DNA from: Camellia lanceoleosa
Lineage: Eukaryota; Streptophyta; Magnoliopsida; Ericales; Theaceae
Reading direction: 5' to 3'
Assembly (NCBI GenBank): GCA_025200525.1
Contig: CM045770.1
Span: 86,390,084 to 86,454,083, forward strand
DNA length: 64,000 bases
The translations under genes were made by a program, and so were the position numbers. Positions 1 to 11,222 of this stretch are shown here, piece after piece. Numbering within the stretch: position 1 is the stretch's first letter; each line of letters opens with the position of its first letter. The notes beneath the pieces were generated by a model. The model searched no databases. It had not been told where the DNA came from and saw only the letters and a program-made list of their open reading frames with translations.

Positions 1-202
1 TTTATATTTTGAATAGTGAATTAAGCACTTTGGTTATCTTTGGGAGATATTTAACTAACTTGACTGTCGGAGTGCCCTCGGGTGGACAGACTACCACCGG
101 AATCTCTTCTTTCTGTTACAGGTCATTCAAGCGCCATCTATTCTGCCAGTGCTCTCCAGTTGAATACTGAGTTGGCAGTGTGGTCAAAAATTCACTCACA
201 CA
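1..202 (+). mobile_element. LTR fragment, inverted relative of the Tat-1 LTR
   Basis: The reverse complement of this stretch aligns by eye along its whole length with positions 266-470 of the neighbouring Tat-1 LTR. Shared landmarks include the block around GACCACACTGCC, the GGCAGAATAGAT-like block and the GGGCACTCCGA block. Identity looks like roughly three quarters. It is therefore the end of an LTR of the same family lying in opposite orientation, cut by the window edge. No primer binding site follows it, so it is a solo LTR or a truncated element. Confidence 0.75.
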
Positions 203-219
203 AATACTAATACACACAT

Positions 220-265
220 TCTACAAAAAATAAATAAATAAATAAAAATAAAATAAAATAAAGAG
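220..265. repeat. A-rich AAAT/AAAAT simple repeat
   Basis: A run of AAAT and AAAAT units separates the two inverted LTR sequences. The last five bases, AAGAG, may be the target site of Tat-1. Confidence 0.8.
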
Positions 266-812
266 TGTGTGTGCTATTTTTAGACCACACTGCCAAACAA
301 GTACTCAACTGGAGAACATCGACAGAATAGATCACGCCTGAACAATCTGTCACAGAAAGAAAAGACTTCGACGGTGGTTTGTCCACCCCGGGGCACTCCG
401 ATGATCAAGTCAATATTCAATTATCTCTTAAAGATAATAATTAGTGCTTAAGTCACTAACCAGAATATAAAAAGCGTATCTTAGACTCACGAGGGTGCCT
501 TTCTTTTGTAGCCAACATTGACCTGATCCCTGTAGAAACCTAGCTTCAATGGACTCTGGTTCAATACTTATCCTGGACTCTTTAATAGATAAAGATAAAC
601 TCCCTAAGAGCTCTATCCTTATCCAGGCTGAGGTCCTCCCCCATTCTAGGACTTTTGTTCCCTATCCGTTCATCTCGGATTTCGGTATCTTCGCAGGTAA
701 CCTCGGCCTAGCCAAGATCACCTCGGCGTCATGACCAATATACGTAGAGCCTCGGTTAGCACTTCGGTGCCACTTTGGCCACGTGTCGTTATTCAAAAAA
801 TATGTCCTTACA
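266..812 (-). repeat. Tat-1 3' LTR
   Basis: On the plus strand it starts TGTGTGTGCTATTTT and ends TATGTCCTTACA, matching 11223-11769 base for base in length (547 bp). It begins TG and ends CA on either strand. The TATA-like block seen in the other LTR is altered here. Confidence 0.92.
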
Positions 813-825
813 ACTGCCCCCTAGG
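813..825 (-). other. Tat-1 polypurine tract
   Basis: On the minus strand the bases just before the 3' LTR read CCTAGGGGGCAGT, a short G-rich purine run in the expected place for plus-strand DNA priming. Confidence 0.65.
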
Positions 826-1189
826 TTCTATTACCTCAGCATCCTAAGGTGATGGAACCTATATTATTTGACCATATAACACATCGGCTAAGCTTGCTCT
901 ATTCTTCATTATCGAGGTTCCCACACATCGGCTTCCATATGACAAAAAACTTCTATGTGTTTGCATCAATCCTTTAGAACCAAGAACCAAGTTTTTTCAA
1001 GTTCTTTAGCCGAGATCGTCCTCCTAGCCGAGGTCGTTGCCTCATTAAATCAAGAACTCCAAGAGTTTCTACACGTGTATGAGCTGTCACGCACAGTAAT
1101 TCAACTGTTTTTGCCACACGTCTCTTCCCCATTGAACTGTACTTGACACGCGCCATTTAAGTCGCATCGTACTTGCGTGCGCCGTCTGA

Positions 1190-1953
1190 CAAGCACGTCA
1201 TCCTAGGCACACTAATAGCGATTTGTCGCCTTTTTGTGTTTTGACAAAATTACTTCCCTCTCTCTTCGTCTTTTCACTTTTGCAAACACGATTTCTCCTA
1301 AAACTCTTAACTTTTTCTCTCTCTAAAAATCCCTTACCTCCATTGTTGCCTTCTTCAAGCTCCCTATAACCACTCCGTTTACTTCCTCCAACGAAGCATT
1401 TTGCTGCTCTTCTCCGCTCGTTGCCACCGTCTGACTCCGACGAACTCCATACCGGCCTCACATTTATTGGTAAGCCACTGCTCCTCCCTGTTTGATTCAC
1501 TTCAAACCCTGTGAAATTTGTACCCTGTCTTCATAAATGTACTCAGTCTTTACTTGTGTTTTTAAATTTTATCATTCGTCTGATTGAGCATGTTTCGATT
1601 TTGAAATATTGTGTTTGCTCACTCTGTTTTCTGGGTCTACCCATGCACACACATACTTGATGTTCTTGATAGCTTGTCACTGTTCTTGATTTTGCTTTCT
1701 GGGTTCTAAACCATGCTTTTTGCCCTATTTTCTTGTTGTCTTTTCCAGATTCTTGCCCTCAATTCTTGTTTCCATAGTCTTAGGTTTGGGACTTGTTCTA
1801 GAACTTACAAACTTTAGGAAAAATTGAAACAAATTCCCCTTAGATCCTCAAAAAACTCTTGCCCCAACATACGTTTAGGTTTTGCCGAGGTCCTTTAAAC
1901 CTTAACAAACCATTTCCTTCTAAAATCCAACACCCTCCCATTTAGCCGACATT
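1190..1953 (+). promoter_or_regulatory. Probable CT-rich leader with 5' UTR intron of the antisense gene
   Basis: This stretch lies between the LTR and the antisense gene start and has no credible ORF. 1230-1460 is CT-rich on the plus strand, as in many plant 5' leaders. A good donor (TTG|GTAAGCC, intron from 1470) and an acceptor (CCATTTAG, ending 1945) frame a T-rich 476-bp segment that stops 8 bases before the ATG at 1954. A leader intron is an inference from splice signals and composition; no clear TATA box was found. Confidence 0.45.
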
Positions 1954-4351
1954 ATGGATACGTTCAGGTGGATGGTAGACACCCCAACTAAGCTTGCATA
2001 CTTTAGGCACGAGTTTGCCATCCCTATCGACGTTCACCTTAGGTTGGTTGGGGAGGAGGACTCCATTATGCCCAAAGACGACTCCATGCCATTCCCAGTT
2101 GTAGCCTTCATAGAGTATGGACTTAGGCTCCCTCTTGACATCCTCTTCCGAGAAGTCCTTCACTACTATAAACTTAACCCAATGCAATTAGCCATTAACT
2201 CTTACAGAGTCATCAATGGTATCATTGCCTTAGCTAGCCGAGAAAATGCTAGGGTAACTCTAGCCGACATCCAGTACTGTTACACCATGTGTGGCCTTAA
2301 GTCAGAAAAAGGCTACATTTACTACCTTAAGCCGAGGTCGACGAAATACAAACTCATCGCCGACCTCCCTGATTCCAACAAGGGTGCCGAGGACGATTAT
2401 TTCATCGTCTCGGGCAACTGAGAGTTCCTTCCAGATGACGACATTCGCCTCTACCCTTTAAGCCGTACATTATTCAAAGAGGGAGATGGTAAGAGCCAAG
2501 TGTTACTTTTACTTGCTTCTCAAGTCTTTAATACTTTATTCCTTCTAAATGTTCTAATGTATGTTTTTTACTTGCAGTTCTTCCTCAACCTCCAAAGGAT
2601 TTCCGCAAAAACTTCTATCCCAGCAAGGATTTCAAGAGGCTGTTGGGTTTACCAGTTGACCAACGAAAAGCCCCTTGGCTGCTCAACTACATCCCGACTT
2701 ACAAGTTTGTACTTCCCGACGTTCCAAGAAAAAACAAGTCTCCTCCTTCAGCAACAACTCCTAAAGCTGAATCATCAAGGCTTGACCAAGGATCAACATC
2801 TGGTCCTGTAGAGCAACCATCAACCTCTACTCCACAACTGATCCCACCTTCTCAACGCCAACGCCGACATCGAACTCCACTACACGCACCAGCAGGCAGA
2901 ACTCGAAGTCGAAGACGCCAAAGTACTGAGGCGCCGTCTTTGGACCCAGCAAATCCATCAACAGCTCTACCAGCAATCCACCTTGGCACTAAAGTTACCG
3001 TCGCCATCTTCTCTGACGAAATGGGGCGACAAAAGGCCGTTGCTGAAGACCTTCTTGCCGACATCCCCAAAGTTGTCACAATTCAATCTTCCCAGTCTCA
3101 ACCCAAGCCAAAACCAAAAAGGCTGAAGAAAGCCCAAGCCAAGGCAACGGTGACTCAGATCGACTCTGAGCACACCTTGCCAATCTCAAAAATGGCTGAG
3201 GCAGAAAATAGTGCCTCTGCTGGCAAAAAGAGGCCCGCAGAGGCTGCTCCTTCTGAATCGACCCGATCAAAGAAGCCGAGGTCAGAGTTTGCGACAACCT
3301 CGGGGTCCATGAAATCTGATGCCCCTTGGGCCCTTTCAATCACCATTGAGGACAAGCTAGTCAGAGTCGGCGACAGCGACTGACCTTGAAGTCGGCGTTG
3401 CCCTCTCCACTGCCTTGCTCCATCCAAAAGACCTCGAACGCAATACCGAGGTCAACGAATATGAAAACTTAGCTCTAATGTTGTAGCACTTCGTACAAGT
3501 AAGCCCATAACACTTGGTACTTTTCATTCTCTATTTTTCCATACTTAGAGAGTTTTACTAACTTTTGTTTTTTCCATTTCTTCTAGGCGATCCAGCACGT
3601 CCATTCCTTCGCGATGCAAGACTTTGACATTAAGAAGAAGTTGGTCCGCAAGACGAAGGAGGCTGCTGGTTTGCTCAAGACCATCAATAAAGCTGAGGCT
3701 AAGATGAAGACATTGATGGATCAGGTTAAGGCGGCCAAACAGGCCCAAGACAAGGCCTAGAAGAGGACAGGAGCTGCTGAGGGCGTTGCTAAGGTCCTTG
3801 AAGCTGAGAAGAAAGAGGCCGAAACAAAGACCGCCTAAGCCCAAGCCGAGCTCATTGTTGCCTTGGCCACAAAGGACGCCGAGATCAAAGCAGCGGACGA
3901 GAAAGCATACGCCAAGGGGGCAGCCGACGTCCGCGAGTACTACAAGAAGCAAATAAAACAGGCATGCAACAAGGGTTTCACCCTTGGTTGGATGGCTTCC
4001 TTAAAGGAGTTGGCTGTCCCCGGGGACTTAACTCTTCGAGATAACAGTCTCCTCGTCCTGCCATTCCCCTCCACTCCAAGCCAATCCGAGGATGAGGCTG
4101 AGTTCGAGGAAGATGCTGAGGCCGATAAGTCTAAGAAGGCCGACGTTGCTGGGGCCAAGTCCCCAACTTTGAATGAGTAAGTCCTAGACTTGACTCAGGA
4201 TGAGGGAGACGAGGTCCAGAAGACCACCTCTGAGGCCGAGGTCGAGGCTGCCAACAAAAGCCTTGATGATACACTTCGCCAGATTGATGCTGAGGTAAAG
4301 GCTGACAAAAGTGCAACACCTCCAGCTGACAAAGCTAATCCCAGTACTTAG
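1954..4351 (+). pseudogene. Antisense additional ORF of Tat-1 (Transposase_28-like, 3 exons, broken)
   Basis: Exon 1 (1954-2488) encodes a globular domain that resembles the plant family Pfam calls Transposase_28 ('putative gypsy type transposon'), with a YGLRLPLDILFREVLHYY block. Exon 2 (2578-3498) continues in phase and is Pro/Lys/Arg-rich, with basic clusters suggestive of a nuclear protein. Exon 3 (3587-4351) is a long Lys/Glu/Ala-rich coiled coil with an acidic tail. Introns of 89 bp (2489-2577) and 88 bp (3499-3586) have GT-AG ends. Breaks: stops at 2419, 3484, 3758, 3836 and 4178, and a frame change near 3360-3385. It is transcribed opposite to gag-pol. Despite the family name there is no sign of a transposase active site; function is unknown. 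Confidence 0.8.
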
Positions 4352-4740
4352 GATATTTCTTTTCCTCTTGTATTTTTTTCTGTTTCCTTCTTAGCTATAA
4401 TACTTTGTTTCTAAACAATGTTAGCTTTGCATTTGGCCAACGTGCCCTTTTGTAATCTGAACAAGTAACCCCTTTTGTAGGCCGAAGTGCCTTTTTACTT
4501 CTTTCGAATGCAAGTACAACTCCTCTTAAGATGTTTGTATGTTTGTCTTCTTTACTGTCTTGCTATACTTTAGAATAATTTTCATGTCTTTATAGTACAC
4601 CTTCACTGTGCAATTTCCTCGGGGTAAAAATACTTCGGATATACATGTTAAATGTTTATCTCGGTCTTGTCTATCACTTCACTCTCACTTATCAGGATGC
4701 TTTTCTTCCATTACCTTGGCCTCGGCAAGTACGTAGATAC
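4352..4740. other. 3' flank of the antisense gene, nothing coding seen
   Basis: T-rich sequence downstream of the antisense stop. It is the likely 3' UTR of the antisense transcript. I see no ORF or repeat in it. Confidence 0.5.
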
Positions 4741-4905
4741 TTCTTTCAACATAACCTTGGCTTAATTTTAACTTGTAAATTTTTCTTAAAATTTCAACAA
4801 GTGTTAAACCAATCTTCTTTCAACATAACCTCGGCTTAACTGCAACTTGTAAATTTTTCTCAAAATTTCAACAAGTGTTAAACCAACCTTAGCTTGTAAA
4901 TTCCA
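4741..4905. repeat. 74-bp tandem repeat, about 2.2 copies
   Basis: The block beginning TTCTTTCAACATAACCT at 4741 recurs at 4815 with few changes, and a third partial copy follows. It lies in the spacer between the converging antisense gene and pol. Confidence 0.85.
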
Positions 4906-5115
4906 ACTTCCAAGCATTATTCTCCAGCTCTCTGCCCCCTAATGTGAACTTAAGTTTCACTTATGTTCACATTAAGCATGTACCTATGATTTTGTCGCCG
5001 AGATCAGATTCAAACAAAGGCTGGCCGAGGTCATCAACCTTGGTCTCTCTATTAATCTAACTTAGTGTCATTCAAAGTTTTCACTCTGTTGACACAGCAA
5101 ATCTAGGTTAATTCA

Positions 5116-5380
5116 ACTTAGTTCAACTCGATTATAAGCAAGTATAATTTCAACTCTGCCAAATAATGAGTCTAAGTTATTCGTCATATTTCAATCAGAA
5201 ATATAGCCAACTTAGTTCAACTCTATTATATGCAAGTATAATTCAACTCTGCCATATAATAAGTCTAAGATCAGAAACGTCGCCAACTTAGTTCAACTCT
5301 ATTATATGCAAGTATAATTCAACTTTTCCATATAATAAGTCTAAGTTATTCGTCATGTTTCAATCAGAAACATCGCTAAG
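5116..5380. repeat. 76/93-bp tandem repeat, three copies
   Basis: Units start with AACTTAGTTCAACTC at 5116, 5209 and 5285, so spacings are 93 and 76 bp. The middle unit lacks a 17-bp block (TTATTCGTCAT-type) that is present in the others. This is the second array in the Tat-1 spacer. Confidence 0.85.
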
Positions 5381-5491
5381 TGACTGGTCAATCCTTTTAC
5401 ACAAGTTTAGAAAGCAAAAATTGAGCTAAAACTTTATTAATTACTTCGGTTAATAACAAAAGATTTTTAAGAAAAGAAACAAAATGAAATC

Positions 5492-6880
5492 TCAATGATA
5501 GAAAAATTTTAGGTTGCAAGTATTCCAAGGTCTTGGCAATTCTTTGCCTTCTCTGTTTTCAAGCCGATATGCCCCATTGCCCAGGACCGAGATGATTCTA
5601 TAAGGTCCCTCCCAGTTTGGGCCAAGCTTGCCCTTTCTGGGATCCTTCTTGTTGCCGACGACCTTTCTCAGGATGAAGTCCCCAACTTGAAACTCTCGTG
5701 AGTTGACCTTTTTTTTATAAGCTCTAGCAAGCTACTGCTGGTATGCCTCCAGTTGGATCGTTGCTTTCTCCCTTATTTCTTCCAACAAGTCTAGATCTCG
5801 GGCTAAAAATGCATCATTAGTCCCATTCTCTACTCCCTGAGTTCTGATCCCTGAGATGCCGACCTCCAGTGGAATGACTACTTTTGTGCCATAAGTCATG
5901 GCGAATGAGGACTCTCCCGTTGATCTTCTCGGCGTAGTCCAATATGCCCAAAGTACATTGGGCAACTTATCCACCCACTTTCCCTTTGCTGCTTCCAGCC
6001 TCTTCTTGATCCCATCCAAGATGACTTTGTTGGATGCTTCTGCTTGTCTATTACTTTGAGGGAAACTTGGAGTGGAATAGTAATTCTTGATCTTGTACTT
6101 TGCACAGAAGCTCTTGATTAGCTTACTGTCAAACTGCGTTCCATTGTGTCTGCTATTATTGCTCTTGGGATCCTAAACCTGGTGATGATGTTCTTCCATA
6201 TGAAGTTCTTGACATCAATGTCCCGAATCTTTGCAAGGGGTTCAACTTCAACCCACTTGGTGAAGTAATCTATTGCCACTAGCAGAAACTTCCTTTGTTC
6301 AATTACCTGAGGCAGCTGTCCAACAAGATCCATGCCCCATTGGGCAAATGGGCAAGGGCTGGATACTGGGTTTAAATCTGTTGCTAGTTGGTGTATCAAA
6401 GGTGCAAACCTCTGACACTTCTCATACTTTCTAACATAAGCTTCAGCATCTTTCTGCATATAGAGCCACTAGTATCCCTGAGAAATGGCCCTATGAGCAA
6501 GTGACCTCCCCCCTGTGTGGCTTCCACATACTCCTTTGTGTATCTCATACAAGAAGTCTTCAACTTGTGAATGATGTACACACCTCAAAAGGGGTCCAAT
6601 AAAAGATCTTCTGTAGAGATGCCCTTATGCTATCAGACTGAATCTTGCCGACTTCAGTCTGATCTTGTGTGCTTCTTTATGATTATCTGGCAGTTTTCTC
6701 TCTTTAAGGAATACTATTATTGTATATATCCAGCTTGGTCCCATATCCACACACATTGCTTCATGTTCTATGTTTAGTGGTTCTACACTTGAACCTGACA
6801 AGTAGTCAACCATTATTGTCCTTGCCTCTCCTGGTTTCATTGCACTAGCCAGGTTAGCCAAGGCATCAGCATGGCCGTTG
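5492..6880 (-). pseudogene. Tat-1 integrase (broken)
   Basis: The minus strand encodes a zinc-finger remnant (6400-6580, frame broken), the catalytic core with IDYFTKWVEVEPL (near 6250), the NKVILDGIKKRLEAAKGKW block, and a C-terminal region with a GPY motif ending NLKFFYH before a stop at 5492. Integrase inserts element cDNA into chromosomes. A two-base insertion just after the second catalytic Asp (near 6148) shifts the frame, and further stops lie near 6080, 5732 and 6470. No chromodomain is seen, as usual for Tat elements. Confidence 0.85.
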
Positions 6881-7235
6881 TCATTTCGGCCGACTTACTG
6901 TAGTCGGTAATTTTGGAACAATGCCATCAGTTTTCCACCTCCTTTATATAGGCCACCATCCTTTCATCTCGGGTTGTGTATTTGCATGTTTCCTGGTTGA
7001 CGATAAGTTAGGAGTAACAAAAGACCATTACCTTGCCGGCTTTCATTACTGCTGCCAATTTTAACCCTGCAATCAGGGCTTCATACTCTGCCTCGTTGTT
7101 TGAAGCCTTAAACCCCAAATGAATGGATTGTTCAAGCATCTGTCCATCCGGCAATACTAGCACTACTCCTGCCCCCACTCCTTGTCGATTTGAACTTCCG
7201 TCAACGAACAGGCAGAAGGAGTCGCCGACGTAAAT
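6881..7235 (-). pseudogene. Tat-1 second (archaeal-type) RNase H, broken
   Basis: The minus strand reads FVDGSSNRQGVGAGVVL followed by [15 protein letters not shown], the signature of the extra RNase H (RVT_3 type) found downstream of the normal one in Tat elements. The usual YSDSQ block is replaced by a sequence with a stop (near 7005), so one catalytic Asp is lost. The domain would help remove the RNA strand during reverse transcription. Confidence 0.8.
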
Positions 7236-7284
7236 ACTATAAGGTCTGAGTTTCTCTTCTTTCCTTTTGTTTGGCTATCCCCAA

Positions 7285-7870
7285 CTAGGTTTCTCCTTGT
7301 TCACCTGGACATCGTATACCTTGGCTCAACGGAGCCCGATGTATGATGGCGCCTAGTGTGAACTCGGTTATGAACTCGGCCAAAACTTGGCCTTTGATTG
7401 CTATTGTGGGTCTGAATTCTAGGTCATATTGGCCCAACACCACTGCCCATCTGGCTATATTGCCTGTCAGATCTCCTTGCTGCAATAGGGACTTCAAAGG
7501 ATACTCAGTTAACACCACAATCTTGTGGGCTTGAAAGTAATGATTCAACTTCTTGGAGGCCATTATCAAAGCTAGCGTTAGCTTTTGCAAAGGTAGATAT
7601 CTGGTCTCTATATCTGCTGGGGTTTTACTCACGTAGTAAACTATCATTTGTTCTCATTTTTCTTCTCTGACTACCACTGCACTTACTGCATGCTCTGAAA
7701 CCGCCAAGTATAAGAACAGCTCCTCTCCAAGTACTGGATTTGAGAGAACTGGAGCTGTGGTCAAGTATTTCTTTAAGTCGGCCAAGGTGACTTCGCACTC
7801 CTCTGTCCATAAGAAGTCTGTGGCGTTTTTTACTAAACTGAAGAAAGGTTTGTATTTATCAAAACTTCTA
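7285..7870 (-). pseudogene. Tat-1 RT-linked RNase H, broken
   Basis: The open stretch 7647-7285 contains VYYVSKTPADIETRYLPLQKL, ALIMASKKLNHYFQAH and LAEFITEF, the standard order for the RNase H that follows gypsy RT. The N-terminal part (7870-7650) is in frame but cut from the rest by a stop at about 7651. Confidence 0.85.
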
Positions 7871-7899
7871 CTTATGAATCAGTTTAGGGCTGCAGCCCT

Positions 7900-8928
7900 T
7901 CCAGTCAGCATCTGCACTTGTTTTGCCGACGATGGGCTCTTTAACTCCATAATGGCCTTGATTTGATCCGGGCTTGCCTCAACGCTCTTTCTGGTGACCA
8001 AGTATCCCATGAATTTCCCTAACCTAACTCCAAATGCACACTTCGATGCATTGAGTCAGAGCCGAAATGTCCTTAGGATATCAAAGATTGTCTTTAGGTC
8101 GGCCAAATGATCTTTAGGTTCCTTAGTCTTTACGACCATGTTATCAATGTAAATGTCCACTGTTTTGCCTATTAGATGTTTGAACATCTTAGTCACCAAT
8201 CTCTGGTAAGTTGTTCTTGCATTTTTCAACCCAAAAGGCATCACTCTGTAGCAATACAACCCTTTTGGGGTGATAAATGCAGTCTTCTCCTCATTTGGGA
8301 GGTACATGGCTATCTGACGATACCCTTTGTAAGCGTTCAGGAAGCTCAACCTTCCATGCCGTGAAGTGGCATCCAGCAATTGGTCAATCTTAGGTAGTGG
8401 AAAACTGTCTTTGGGACAAGCCTTGTTTAGGCTGGTGAAGTCCATGCAAACCCTCTATTTTTCATTCTTTTTCTTCACAACAACCGTGTTTGATAACCAT
8501 GTTGGGTAGTTTACCTCTCAAATGGCTCTGGCCTCCAGAAGTTTATCCACTTCCTTTTCTACTGCCTCAACATGCATCAATGCCGGCCTCCTTGTTCGCT
8601 AGATGACAGGTTTAACCGACATGTCCACATTCAGTTTATGGCAAGTGACCTTGGGGTCAATGCCATGCATCTCGTACGATGTCCAAGCAAACACCTCAAG
8701 GTTCGCTCTCAAGAATGCTTCTAATTCCTTTTCCTCTTCCTCGGCCAATCCTGAGCCGAGAAAGAAGAAGCGCTCTTCGTCTCCTTGTTGGACTAAGATC
8801 TTTTTTAGGGTTTCCTCACTTTTCTTGGCTGGTTCTTTGCCGACGTCTTCAAGGACTTCCATGTTCTCATCTTCAATCTCCGCTGTTTCTGCTTTTCGTA
8901 TGTTGCAGGTGGATTTCATTGCTGCCAT
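7900..8928 (-). pseudogene. Tat-1 reverse transcriptase, broken; YIDN at active site
   Basis: 8928-8599 is the linker with FFLGSGLAEEEEKELEAFL and FAWTSYEMHGIDP. The RT core follows with [35 protein letters not shown] and VMPFGLKN. The catalytic box reads YIDN instead of YIDD (the AAC codon is at 8139-8141), so the second metal-binding Asp is lost. Stops lie near 8596-8450, and the reading frame resumes at 8445. The region encodes a protein that would copy element RNA to DNA inside the virus-like particle. Confidence 0.88.
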
Positions 8929-8991
8929 GGAGCAATTCTTTGCCTGTACTTGATCCCCTCTGAACTTCTCAATTCCATGCTCTGTTGGGAA

Positions 8992-9507
8992 TCATAACAG
9001 CCAGTGCAATGTTGAGGGGACAGCCCCCATTACATGTAGCCATGGCCTTCCCAAGATAACATTGTAAGTGGAGGGAGTGTCAATTATTGTGAACTCAGTT
9101 TTTACCTTCTTGGTGCTAGCCTGCACCTCCAAACTTACTGCTCCTAGAGGCCACGTCAGCATTCCATTAAACCCGACCATTAGACCATTGGATTGTTCTA
9201 GATCATCTTGGTGAAGGCCAAGCTCCTTGTAACATTTGACATACATGATGTCACAAGAGCTGCCCTGGTCGATCAAAATTCGTTTTACCTGGCATTCTCC
9301 AATCTGGAGGGATATTACCAAGGCATTGTCGTGTGGATGATGCACCATCTCTAGGTCATCTTCAGTAAAGCACACCAGTGGTCCCTGGCACTTGTCTGCC
9401 CTAGGTCTCTTCTGCCGGACCTGATACACATGTTGCAAGTGTTCCACCTTCTTAGTTTCCCCACGTATCTCGTTCTCATTAACCTTCGAGTGAATTATAT
9501 TGATCAC
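8992..9507 (-). pseudogene. Tat-1 aspartic protease region
   Basis: An open stretch of 171 codons on the minus strand. It carries VKRILIDQGSSCDIMY (LIDxGSS is the plant gypsy protease active site with catalytic Asp) and STYNVILGRPWLHVMGAV, the second protease signature. It would cleave the Gag-Pol polyprotein. It sits between the gag zinc knuckle and the RT linker, as expected. The frame is open within the domain but not continuous with gag or RT. Confidence 0.88.
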
Positions 9508-9599
9508 TCGAGGTCCGTCTACTTGCGGTTGCAGTGCTAGTGGGGGTGGTGCTACCGGTGCCTGGGGCAGTCTTACTTACTCTTCCCTTATCCTGGTTT

Positions 9600-11187
9600 C
9601 ATCTACCAGGTCCCTTAGATGACCTTGTCTTACCAGGTCTTCTAGATGTGCTTTTAGGGCTCTGTACCCTTGAGTTAGATGCCCATCCTTATTGTGGTAG
9701 GCACAGTGTTTCCCCAGACTTCTTCCCATAAATTCACCAAGAAGCTTCTCTGGTGCTCTATAATAGGGCTAATTCCAGATTCTTTCCAAGACTTTGTAAA
9801 CCGAAATTCGGAATACGGTTGTGACTACCTATGCAGTCCTCAGTCTTGTCTCTTGTTTGTTGTATCCGACATTACCTCGGCCTCACTTCGGCGAGCCGTT
9901 TCTCCTCTCTTGTTTGCCTTTGTTCCCGGCGTGTCCTCCTCAGCCCTGGCATACTTTTCTATCCTGGCCATAAGTTCCTCCATACTCTTTGGTAGTGTCT
10001 TTGCCAGTGATTTTCCAAGCAAACAATCATCTTTCAGGCCGTTCTTAAAAGACACGACCGCCACCTCCCAGTTGCATCTTGGTATTCGGTTGAACACCTC
10101 ATAATACCTTTTGGCATAGGCCCTAAGGCTTTCATCCTCGCCAATTCTTAGAGCCATCAGGGAGTCCACCCTCAATGGTTGTAGTTTGTTTGTCACAAAT
10201 CTAGCCACGAACATCTCAGCTAGGTCTTTCCAGCTTTTCACAGTTCCTTTTGGCAACTTGTGAAACTAGTCTGATGCGATTTTCCCAAAAGATGAGGAAA
10301 ACACCTTACAAAGCAACGGCTCGTTCCCGATGTATAATGCCATTGACTTCAGGTATAAGCCGATGTGAAAGTTAGGGTCAGACTTACCGTCGTATATTTG
10401 AAATCTCGACATGTGAAACCTTTTCGGGGCCTCAAACTTGTCCAATTCAACCGAGAACGGTGTTCTCGGCTTGACTGGTGTTGTTACCTCGGTATCTTTG
10501 TCGCTTCCTCTGGAGGTAATCCCTCAGATCCTCCTTGGTCTGTTCAGGGGCTCAGCTATCAACAGATTTCAACCTTTTCTGTGCGCTACTCTTAGTATCG
10601 TTATGAGTCCTCTTAGATCTTCATCTATTAGTTGCGTCGAAACACAGTTCCTTCCCTTGAACATGCTGATGTTCTCTGGGGTCAGCTTCCTTGGTACGAT
10701 GCGTCCTCCGAGAATCTCCCTTCGTTGACTCTCCTCGTCCGACCTCCCTTGAAGGCCGGTGAAAGTGTTCCTTGGTCCTGGTGTGCTAGAGGACTATAAG
10801 GACTGTTTTCTGCTCCCCTTTCTGGGTATTGTTCCTGGCCGCTGGAATCAGCATGTCTTGCAACGGAAATGGTGGCTACATGACGTTATCCTGCATCATG
10901 AAATTGACGACTGATTGCAGGTCTGCCAATTTATTCACCATTCCCTTTATCTCTCCATCCCTTTGCAAGCATCTATCTTTCCATACCTAGAGGTTGTTCT
11001 TGTTATAATATCCGCTTCGGTCTGACTTCTTTAGTACATCGCCCTCTTGGTCGACGTCCTTCTCTCTGGGATTCTGATCCCGAGTTTCTTCATTGTAGTC
11101 ATCCTCCTCCACGTTAGGGTCAATGTGCTTATTATTCCTAGTAGGGATGTCATCTCCAACCTTTTCTTTCTGTTCGTCGTTGGCAAT
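9600..11187 (-). pseudogene. Tat-1 gag, broken
   Basis: The best part is 10256-9840, a retrotransposon capsid domain (WKDLAEMFVARFV, then LMALRIGEDESLRAYAKRYYEVFN). The N-terminal part extends to 11187, where the sequence aligned with the start of Tat-3 gag (ANDE) begins with ATT instead of ATG. Stops occur at about 10953, 10870, 10792 and 10266. A zinc knuckle near 9709-9660 reads CAYHNKDGHLTQGY, with Tyr where the last Cys should be. Gag forms the particle and binds element RNA. Confidence 0.8.
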
Positions 11188-11201
11188 CTATTCTCCTTTT
11201 T

Positions 11202-11220
11202 TTCCCACAGACGGCGCCAA
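11202..11220 (-). other. Tat-1 primer binding site
   Basis: On the minus strand, two bases after the 5' LTR, the sequence reads TTGGCGCCGTCTGTGGGAA. TGGCGCCGT matches the 3' end of plant tRNA-Asp, a known primer for Tat elements; pairing beyond nine bases is poor. Confidence 0.8.
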
Positions 11221-11222
11221 AT

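Noticed and set aside
1954..2421. Calling the antisense gene a transposase
   Set aside because: The Pfam name suggests it, but no DDE or other catalytic pattern is seen; it is an additional ORF of a retrotransposon.
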